DNA from: Trissonchulus latispiculum
Lineage: Eukaryota > Nematoda > Enoplea > Enoplida > Ironidae
Length of the DNA stretch: 64,000 bases
Direction of reading: 5' to 3'
Assembly (NCBI GenBank): GCA_030248195.1
Contig: JASAND010028782.1
Location: 1 to 64,000 of the forward strand
Part shown: positions 21,346-31,200 of the stretch, one piece after another
Layout of the letters: every line of letters starts with the position of its first letter
Position numbering within the stretch: the stretch's first letter is position 1
Translations under genes and position numbers: made by a program
Notes under the pieces: model-generated
The model's input: the letters and a program-made list of their open reading frames with translations, nothing else
What the model was told of the DNA's origin: nothing
Databases searched by the model: none

Positions 21346-22820
21346 GGGTGTGGGTAAAAGCCAGCCCAGCCCCCAGCCCCAGCCTCCAGCCCCGGTGGGT
21401 AAAAACCGGCCTCCAGCCTCCAGCCCCTTGGGTAAAGTCCAGCCCCGACTGCCAGCCCTATTGGGTAAAACCCGGCCCAGCCCCAAGGGTAAAACCCAGC
21501 CCCCTTTTTCCAGCCCCGTTTTCCTGACCACGTTTTACAGCCCCTGTTTTCCAAAACCTGGAGTAACGTTTTTCCCAGCCCGCAGTATGTCCCGGTCCAT
21601 GTATTAATTCCATTAACCTGGGCCAGTTCCTGAGAGCAAGCACAGAAAAGTGGGGTCCCGACCAGTACCTTATTTCCCCGGTTAGCCAAAATGCAAGTTA
21701 AAATGTGAAATGTTTAACACTCTTGACGGCTATTGCCTCCAGTCCGACCGACTAAACTGTCACAGGCTGGCAGTCCGAACAATGAAGGCAGTTTGAAGAA
21801 AGGCAATTATAGTTGAATTTCAGTAGTTTTTAAACGGATTGAAAAACAGCCAGTTTTAATTTAGGGGCCATAGGATAACATGGGGGGAATGAGGGGGTGA
21901 AAACTCCCCCCAGCTCGACAAACAACAAACAACCCTTAGCGAGAACGAAAAAAAGTAGACCGTCTCGTCCAGAAGGGCAAAAAGGGTTATGTTTAAATTC
22001 CGGGTTAGGCCTTAGTGCATTGGACAAAATGAGATTCAATTTTATCTGATTTACTCTTTTGACTCCCTGGATGAAATTTTATTTCGTTAAATTCAAGGTT
22101 CTGATTCTTTAATTGCGGATTAATCTAAATCTAATCCGTTTAATCTTAAAAGAAATATGTAGGCATACGTTAAAATGTAACTATCAAAAATAAAAAATTG
22201 CTCAAGCTTAACTTCACAATGTCTAACTACATTTTGCACTGAAAATGTGTGCATCTAGCAAGCTTCGAACAAAAGCAAACAACACAAAATCACTTCTGTG
22301 CTAGTGTCATTCACCGACCCTGCGAAGTGAAACCGGCCCAGGCCCACTGTAGACCGGCCGACCAGTCCAACTAACTGTCTTCACCGGCAGGATTGCCAGC
22401 TTACGACAGTTTCGTCGAATTGGAGCCTTAAAATCTTCAAAACTATCAAATATTTCATATTTTAACTTGTATGTATCTTTAACTAACCAGACAATTAAAG
22501 TACCGGCCGGCGGGGACCCCACTATTAACTGCTTGATGTCAGAAACTGGTTCAGATGAATGGAATTTATATGGGCCGTTTCATGCTGCTGGCTGGGAAAA
22601 ACCTAATACCCTAGGGGCTGGAAAATGGGGGCTGGGTTTTACCACAGGGGCAGGAAAATGGGGGCTGTGTTTTACCCTTGGGGCTGGAAAATGGGGGCTG
22701 GGTTTTACCCTTGGGGCTGGGCTGGATTTTACCTAGGAGGGCTGGAGGCTGGAGGGCTGGGTTTTACCCATCGGGGCTGGAGGCTGGGGCTGGGGGCTGG
22801 GCTGGGTTTTACCAGCACCC
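21346..22820. mobile_element. hAT-like MITE with GGGGCTGG/TTTTACCC subterminal arrays
   Basis: Exact 8-bp target duplication TAAAATTT (21338-21345 and 22821-22828). Inverted ends: GGGTGTGGGTAAAA at left, and GGGTGCTGGTAAAA on the reverse strand at right. About 230 bp at each end consists of repeated CCAGCCCC and GGGTAAAA words in opposite orientation; the centre (21600-22580) is ordinary sequence with no transposase. The plan is the same as at 13967-14927 with a different motif. The Pro- and Gly-rich frames here are artefacts of the arrays. Confidence 0.8.
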
Positions 22821-22940
22821 TAAAATTTTAACATTTTTAATCTAAGCCAAAGTGGAAACAAATTTTCTCTAAAATTGCTCTTGAAAAGTGTGGTAAATTG
22901 CTATTGTTTTGGGTTTTGAGTCATGATAATTTGTGGTAAT

Positions 22941-23411
22941 TGTAAGCGTGCCGACTCGCCTAAACGAACGTCAGTAAGTACTTCTGTACGCTCCTAACAC
23001 AAAGGAATGCACTTTATTATAGACCACGATTCAAAGCAGCAACAAAATCCTTCTTTGGCATTAGCACACACAAACCATTAGCGACCTTCTCTCACGAGTC
23101 CTATTTCCAGACTGACTACTATTTTCCAGACGCTACAAAGCCTCCTCAGAACTAATTTTGTTTACTTCCTCTCCTCCGATATTAATCACCCCTCTCTGGT
23201 CACTCATGGCCATCTGCCATCCAGTACTCGACTCTCCCCTATAATTAGATTCTATCCCCTAAAACCTTTCAAATAGCCTTCTGCTAAAAGCTTCCCAATT
23301 TAAATGTTGTCTGTCCCACAAGCCATTGAAATGACCTTCAGCAAGAAGGTTGCCAATGTAACATTAATTTAAAAGGAAAATGGGGGGGGGGGATAAAGAC
23401 CAAACCTTACA
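22941..23411 (-). repeat. 3' LTR
   Basis: 471 bp, TGTAAGCG...CCTTACA on plus. No difference from 33115-33585 is visible on reading. Confidence 0.95.
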
Positions 23412-23422
23412 AATTCCCCTCC
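23412..23422 (-). promoter_or_regulatory. Polypurine tract
   Basis: The minus strand reads GGAGGGGAATT directly before the 3' LTR, the usual position and composition of the plus-strand DNA primer. The 527 bp between it and the NADAR-SGNH stop codon (23423-23949) have no ORF of note; 23915-23929 holds a copy of the TCGACCAGAGCGTCG motif discussed in the findings. Confidence 0.75.
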
Positions 23423-23949
23423 GTTGTCAAAAAGGGTGGTTCCACCCGTGACACTTAAATGAGCAGAACAACGGGAAATGGCTGCAAAATGAGTAAAAAG
23501 AAAGTTATCGTATAAGTAAGTGTAGCAAACAGCACAACAAATGACAGAAGAATAAAAAGCAAAGACAGACTGTAACTAATAGGATACTACACAGAGTGAC
23601 GTATACTAAGGGAACAGCAAATTGATTACAAGACGATGCGATTAACTGTTAATATATTATTGTAAATAGTAACGACGAGGAATTTGCAGAAATATACTGC
23701 CGACACCAATAGACAAGGGACAAAAAGAAATAGTATTGGATCATGAACAGGAAACAAATAAATAAGCACTACAGTATAATTAATAGACATACAGTGAGTA
23801 ACAGCAAAGAGAATAGTATGGTATTACGTGCATTACAGAACTGATCGGATAATACAGATATAAGAATAGAAAATATGCGACCAGTGTGTCGTAACATAAA
23901 ACAGGGATTGAACCTCGACCAGAGCGTCGATGTGTGTCGATAAACGTTA

Positions 23950-25050
23950 CTAAGGGTTTTCGATGGAAATGCGCAGAATGTCACTCAGTCTAGCTGCGCC
24001 TGCGGAATTTAGATGTAAATCAGGGACTCCATTACGGAAACGGAAAAAAGAGGTATCTCGAAAATACTGATTGATTGGGAGAATTTGTACATTGCGCCAA
24101 GTTCCGGCCTGTTTTCTAGCATTAGCAACATAGTGCAAACTTTTGTTAACCTTGGTCAGAGTCTGTTGTATAGAACTGACAGGAATATTCAGATCTTTAG
24201 AGAAATCATTATGGCGAGGCAGAATTTCGCAAACAAATATAGAAATTGACGGATTTTCAGCAGACAGAAACGACACATCACGCTGAAAGTGGCGCAGCAC
24301 GTGTTTGGTGCTGTTGGGGCTAAGTGCTCCATCAGGAGCATACAGTGCTGGAAGATCTCCTTTAGGAGCGTGGCGCCGTGGCAAATTATTGGTGCCACCT
24401 AAGATGACAATAGATGAAAAGAGCGGACAGGCGCAGGCGCGTGCAATTTTCACAATATGTTGGATGCGCGCACCACGCAAACAAAGCACAACTGTGGATG
24501 GCGGCAGCTGCAGATCTGCTCCTAGAGAGTCACAAACCACCAAGGTGCCAGTATGCAGAAAATTGAGACGCAGCTGAAGACGGACTTCCATTAGCAGGTT
24601 TCCGAGAAGGTTAGGGCGGGGAAACGGTTGGCCAGAGCGCCAATTAGGACCGATAACATAGACACCACTGGCCCAGCCCGACGAATCCCAGCCTGATTCT
24701 CCCAAAGGGGCCCATCCGGTATTTAGTAAGTGCTCAGAGAGGGCTGCATTTTGAAGGAATTTGGAGAAAAGAATGCCCTGCATGACATATACTTTGACAA
24801 TGTCCCACCAATCGGATCGAAAATTTTGAAATGTACGGGTCGCACCTTCCTGTTTACTGGCAAACCCGTTACGAGGACCTTTGAACGTGCGAATTTTATT
24901 TGCCTTTTCATTCTCCTCAAAGAGAAAACATCGAAACCACTGGTAGGTCATCTCTGTACATTCGAAAGTAAACCCCATGAAAGTAAAGGAGCAAGGATAC
25001 ATATTTGATAAAACTGAATTTTCGCCTTTAAACAGAATTGGCCGGTTCAT
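23950..25050 (-). CDS. NADAR - SGNH hydrolase-like fusion, accessory ORF of the LTR element
   Basis: 366 residues. Residues 5-161 form a NADAR (YbiA-like) domain: CTEMTYQWF with Glu33 and Gln37 (the usual His after Glu is replaced), WWD (81-83), SKF (96-98), GES (117-119), DSSGWASG (122-129) and NLLGNLLMEVR (147-157). Residues 166-362 look like an SGNH/GDSL esterase: VVCDSLGADL with Ser175 as nucleophile, RGA (block II), LGGTNNL (block III Asn), and DLHLN (344-348) supplying Asp and His. NADAR enzymes hydrolyse N-glycosidic bonds of ADP-ribose or riboflavin intermediates; SGNH enzymes cleave esters. There is no signal peptide or membrane segment, so a cytosolic or particle location is likely. 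The ORF starts 168 bp past the pol stop, in the place normally held by env, and may need a spliced mRNA or reinitiation. The role is inferred: reversal of host ADP-ribosylation or deacylation. Confidence 0.82.
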   Translation of the reverse strand: MNRPILFKGENSVLSNMYPCSFTFMGFTFECTEMTYQWFRCFLFEENEKANKIRTFKGPRNGFASKQEGATRTFQNFRSDWWDIVKVYVMQGILFSKFLQNAALSEHLLNTGWAPLGESGWDSSGWASGVYVIGPNWRSGQPFPRPNLLGNLLMEVRLQLRLNFLHTGTLVVCDSLGADLQLPPSTVVLCLRGARIQHIVKIARACACPLFSSIVILGGTNNLPRRHAPKGDLPALYAPDGALSPNSTKHVLRHFQRDVSFLSAENPSISIFVCEILPRHNDFSKDLNIPVSSIQQTLTKVNKSLHYVANARKQAGTWRNVQILPINQYFRDTSFFRFRNGVPDLHLNSAGAARLSDILRISIENP

Positions 25051-25218
25051 AGTGGATGTAATATGTCGACCAGAATGTCGTCGTGATTGAACGGGTTACT
25101 GAAAGCAGCTTATCGACCAGAACGTCGTTGTGGAAAATCTGAAACATTAGCAAAATTTTTACATAAAAGTTAAATAAAAATGAATCAGATTATACAAAAA
25201 TGAAGCAATGTAACAATT

Positions 25219-28200
25219 CTACACTTCTTCAGATGCGTCAGAGTCGACAAACTCATTTTCAAGAGTTGAAGCTGTTTCTGAAGCATTATCATCAGACTCA
25301 ATAGGGGGTAACAAAGGTCCGTGATACGGTTTCACACGATCTTTGTGTACAATTTGAGGTGCATCCAGCGGATGCTCAGGATGCTGCAATTCTAGATTGG
25401 GTTTACGTACTTTGACAACCAAATACGGCCCTACCCACTTAGGACAAAATTTCGAAATTTTGTTGCCTGGAGGTCGAGTCATGCGCTTCAGGTATACCAA
25501 ATCACCTTCTTGGTATGAAAATTCTCTAATACGTTTATTGTAGTGATGTGTATAACTAGCTTGTGCGTTTTCAATATTAGCTTTTGCAGTTTCCCACGCC
25601 GATCGCAATCGATAAACTAGCGCACCAGCGAAATCAGAGACACGGGAAAAGGAATCGTCGGACAGTTTCAAGCTTAAGTGTTGTGGCAGCCTGGGAAATC
25701 TGCCATGCAAAAGGAAATATGGCGAATAGCCGGTAGAGCTCTGAACACTGGAACGTATGGCGAACAGACAGAAGGGTAAGTATTGCTCCCAGTGAGAATG
25801 GTCATCGGTGTACTTCGCCATCATTTGCAGAAGGGTTTTATTGTATCTTTCTGTCAGACCATTACATTGCGGATGATACGCAGTAGTAGCTATTTTAGTG
25901 ACATCAAAAAGGTGACAAACCTCAGCTACGATCTGGGAGAGGAAATTGGTGCCACGATCGGACAAAAGAACTTGGGGGCTGCCATGACGGCAAATGATAT
26001 GGTGGACAAAGTGGGAAGCAACCGTTTCCGCTTCCTGGTTTGGAATAGCAAATGCTTCCACCCATTTGGTGAAATAATCAGTAAAAACTAGAAGGAAACG
26101 GTTACCAGATGTGGAGGTTCTATAGGGGCCTGCGACGTCCACACCTACCATATAAAATGGCTCTCGTACCTCTATGGGGAACAAAGGACTACGGGCTTTC
26201 GGGACAACAGGTCGGTACGCGCTGCATACTTGGCATTTCTGGCACCAAGATTTTGCGTCTGTGTACATGTTAGGCCAGTAAAAGTCTTGTGTCAGGCGAC
26301 CATAAGTTTTCTCGAGCCCTGAGTGGCCAGCGAGGGAGTCGTCGTGACAGAGAACTAGGGCCTTCTCTTTAAGAGATTCAGGAACATAGATTTGCTTCCG
26401 GACGCCGACAAGCTTAGGTGATTTGGGCAGATGGTAAACTATACCAAACTCTACCGTACATTGAGGTGCCTCTGTAACAACGCGTTTGGAGAGTTCTGTG
26501 TCATCAGGGAGAATTTTCTGGTCAAGGAATGCCTTCATGCTCGACAAAAAGGAATCGGTCGCTTGGCCTGTACGCCATTCTGCCGACGGAACTAAATTGG
26601 TCGTCCGAGTTAGGGTTGCTACGATTGGGGGACGGGACATGGCATCGGCATTGCCATGGAGTCTACCGGGCTTGTGAATAATTTCAAAAGTGTGCTCTTG
26701 TAAAGCAATTGCCCAAGCTAGTAGCTTAGGTGGAAGATCAGTCTTTGTCTGGAGCCATTTCAAAGCAGCATGGTCTGTAACAACTTTGAATTGGAGACCA
26801 TATAAGTAATGACGGAACTTTTTGATACTCCAGACTACTGCTAGGCATTCTAATTCAGTGACAGTGAGCTTCTGCTCACTCTTCTGTAGCAAGCGGCTGG
26901 CATACTCAACGGGATGCTCTTTCCCATCAGCATGTTTTTGGGACAAAACTGCGCCAAGACCTATCCGTGAAGCATCGGTATGTAGGATGAAGGGTATGGC
27001 AAGATCTGGATGAGCTAGAATAGGGGCAGAAACTAAGGATTTCTTTAACTGGGCAAATGCCGAAGCGCACTCTTCGGTCCACTGGAATTTAACTGAGGAT
27101 TTGGTAAGGTTGTGTAAAGGCTTCGCAATCATAGCATAATCTTTGACGAATCGTCGGTAATAACCAGCTAAACCTAAGAACTGACGAACTTCGGATACAT
27201 CAGTGGGCTGACGGGCAGCTTGTACCTTTTCAACTTTTTGTGGATCGGCCTGTACGCCGTTTGACGACAAAATGTGACCCAGAAATGGAATAGCCGGGAG
27301 ACAAAACTGACATTTACGGAGTTTAATCTTCAACTTTGCGGCAGTTAACCTAACCAGTACCTTTTCAAGGTGAACTAAGTGTTCCTCGAAGGTAGCAGAA
27401 AATATGATAATGTCATCAATGTAGACCAGGCAACACTCCCATGGCAATCCTGCGAAAACTAGGTCCATCAATCTCTGAAAAGTGGCCGGTGAGTTACACA
27501 GACCCATTGGCATTACGACAAATTCATACAAACCATTGTGCGTCACAAACGCTGTCTTCTCCTTATCCTCTTCGGCCATCGGTACCTGCCAAAAGCCGGA
27601 GTTCAAATCCATAGTTGTGAAGTACTTCGGCTTCACTTTCCCTACCTTATCGAATATCTCCCCGATATTCGGCAAAGGATACACATCCTTTTTGGTTATC
27701 ATATTAACCTTACGGAAGTCAATGCACACTCTTTTCTTCGTGGTGCCCTTCTTTTCGACGAGGATATATGGACTTGCCCATGGACTGTGGGATGGCCGAA
27801 TGATATCAGCATCCAGCAAATCTTGAACAATATGTTCAACATTCTCTTGTTGAACTAACGGAACTCGACGTACTCGCTGTTTAATGGGAGCGTGTCCTTG
27901 GGTATCTATCTTGTGCTGCAGCAAATTAGTTCGACCAAGGTCATAATCATCTGCAGCTACAACCTGCACATGCTTGCAGAGGAGGTTCCTAATGGCTTGT
28001 TTCTGAGACTCAGCCAAGTCAGAGCCATCAAAGCTCAGCTCTGCTATAGATTTATCACGTAATTTCTTTCTTTCTGCTTCCTTCGGGCTAAGTGTTGGAT
28101 TTCCTTCGACCTGATTGTCGGTTTGTCCAACACTTGCTACAAGACCGGAAGATTCCTTCCTGGAACCACTCAGGGCGGAAACTTCATAACCCTTTGCTGG

Positions 28201-31200
28201 TTCCAACCAACCCAATCTGGTATGTCGATAAATTCGAACTGGGGCGTTAGTAGTATTGATGGCTCTAATGGGAATGGAGTCACCTAGGTGTACTCTAGTC
28301 AATGTTCTGGCCGTGCGAAACTTGAAGCGCTTGTGAGTATCTAGGTTAGGTTCGAACAAGAGATCCTGTTTCTGAGCCTGTTTGCCCAAATTACCAGGTA
28401 GCCGACACATGACACAAATCTCAGAACGAGGAGGAATTATCCAAGACGAGGAAGCTTTTATCTCAGTTGGTGAGAATCTACTTCCTGTATTGACTGCTGA
28501 TACTGGCTCTCCACCAACTGAAATCTGTTCCGAAATGGGATCCACAAATAAGCTACCTGCTTCTGAGAGGAAATCCATTCCTAGGACGCATTCGTGTGGA
28601 ACTTTGTCAGCAACGTAGGCAGGATGGCCTATGACCTTTGAACCTATCTGAAAAGGGACTTGCAACAAACCGTCCAATTCCAGAGTATGGCCAGTTGCAG
28701 AATCAATTCGAGGGACTTCGTGAGGACTGAGTTTGAGATATTCCTCATTTGCTAGCAATCGACGCCTGAGAGAGGAGGAAATCATAGTGATACTGGCTCC
28801 TGTGTCTACTAAGGCAGGAATATGTATATCGCGTATACATATCCAGATAACTAACGCCGAGAATGGGTCTAACGAGAACAACATTGGACGAGATCCTTCT
28901 GGCTGTGATGTACGAGGAGACTGTCGCCTTCGAGGAGGGAACATGCTACTACTTCGGCGTCGGTTGTCAGATGGGGACTCTGAATCTGATCGGCGCCTGC
29001 CTCTACTCTCTAATGCTATCGACTCAGTATTTGGCCTATACCGAACTGTAGGCGGGCTCCTCTGTCGATGGCGTCTGCAGCGACGGCAGCAAAGACACAG
29101 AATAATGCAGACAATCACCAGGATGACGAAAACTACTGTTACATAAAGACCTAAGAAAGAAACCCTGGAGCTTAGTCCAAAAAATGGATACAATCCAGAA
29201 TGATCGGCGACTTCCCGAATCAATTTCCTTGCCTCACTATTCTGCCGTTGCGCTAATTCTAAAGGCGTGAAATCGACTGCGAACGGGGAAGTAACGTTCG
29301 GCCAGTGTGGTTTTAGGTCTAACAGTTTTACACGGACTTGTTGTACCACTTTTAGACTATTATAATAAACAAAAGAGCCTACTGTTAACAATGTATAATC
29401 TACGTGTGAGAACCATAGTACGCCGTGGCTAGGGACACTAATTTTGTTACCGACATTTTGATGCGCAATAGTAGATGAGCGCGTGACCAGTACGTGAGAT
29501 TCGTTCGTGCGAATGAGTACACCAGCCGTGGTGGACCGAATTTGGGTGCTTCTGCTTGAGGTAGCTAAGCGGTGCCTGGGTTCGCAGTATTTTTCGCCAG
29601 TCTGAGGGCTGTTAAATAGCGCACTGATACAACTTTGTTCTTGCGACCATGCTAATGGTATGGAATGTGGATGGCATAACCATAGCCCTGGATGGCTTAT
29701 GCAGTGCTCATTACTGATAGGTAGTACTAGGTGGTGGTAGCTATCGTCTCCCATTGGGATGTTCCCGAGCATTACCATTTCAGGCAAATCAAGAGCATAC
29801 TGTAGTTTGGTTGTTTTATTATGCCAACCAACGTTGTGAATTTTAAAAACAGGCTTCACATCTTCGTTAAGTACTATTGGAATTTCTAACAAAAAGGAAA
29901 ACAACAATCGATGAATTTCAAGCTTCACTGGATACGTTTTTGCAAACTGGTATAAAAGAGCTGGTTCTTGATAAAAAAGGCTACCGTGTAGATTTACATT
30001 ATTTCGCAAAAGACGTTTCAGCGTCGTTACGTCAATTAGATCGGGCGCAAGCCTACCTTCTGTAGCTGCCAGCATTGCCCCATCGACCATTCTAGTAATG
30101 GTTTCTTTCATTGCTAGACTGCTAATCATTAGATCGATTTCCTGAACTATCTGTGTTTGAGTACAGGCGATTTGGTTGATTTTGTCCTGAATTTGTTTGA
30201 TGGAATGGTGGGTGAAAATGTACAGCTGTTCATTTGCAGCTGTTAACCTGTTTAAGGTCTGATCACGCAAACTTGCATCTGTTTTCATGAGTGACATGGC
30301 ATCTTGCAGAGCATCAAGTTTGGAGCCTACTTTCCCCAAATAGATGCTGTTCGCTAGCCCCAGTCCAGTCCCGGTCAAACCAAGAACCCCTGCAATTAGC
30401 GCTCCTAAAAAGCGTTTCTCCCGTCTTGGGGAGCCCTTTTCTTGGTTTGGTGCGATATCCGGTGTGGGTTGGTCAGTTTGAGTACAAAACCCTTCTGCCT
30501 GTTTGCAGACCTGGTTTAGCAATTTAGCATAAAAGTCAGTGTCTAAAACCCCCTCATAAGCAATGGCTAGGTCGGATATTACTGCCTGTAATCTTTTATG
30601 TAAATTGAGGCGGCCACTACAGGTATTGTTTGTATTTCTAGACCCCTTAGCCCACTCAACGTAATCGTCATAGTCTTTTTCTATATCAGGCAACTCAGCG
30701 TGGATTACTATGGGGAGGTACTCCACGTTGCGTGGAGTAAGCGCTAGCCCAGCTGGTTCCATGGCTACGCCATATCCTGTATGAACCTGTGTGGTGAACT
30801 TACCCAGTTCCCCAGCTAGCGAGCCACCAGTTGTAGGTAGCAGACAAAATACAATCAGGGGTAAAAAGAGTACTGCTTGTATGAAGGATGCTGCTCGTAT
30901 ACGGTGTCGAATTTGCCAGTGAGGTCTTAGGTGTGGACCAGAATGTCCCTCGAGTGCTATGGAAGGCTCCTCCCATTGAGTTTCTGCATTATTCATTGCC
31001 AATTGAGTATTAGTGCTTCGCTCCACTAACTCCTTGTTGTGAGCAACTAATTTGCATATAGCAGGTGACCGCTGTATACCAGTCACGTGTACGGTAGGGT
31101 ATAAAGTTTTGACCTGCGCGTCAACCCCCTCTTCTTCTTCTTCTTCTTCTTCTTCTTGCCTTTCCTCATAGCGTTCTAAGCCAGTGTCATATTCAAAGGT

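Noticed and set aside
21213..22831. Pro-rich and Gly/Trp-rich ORFs over the second MITE
   Set aside because: Pure products of the CCAGCCCC/TTTTACCC arrays.
31129..31157. Glu-run microsatellite as a frameshift-prone break in the polyprotein
   Set aside because: The frame stays open through the run, and long Glu runs are tolerated between domains; noted as an in-frame linker.
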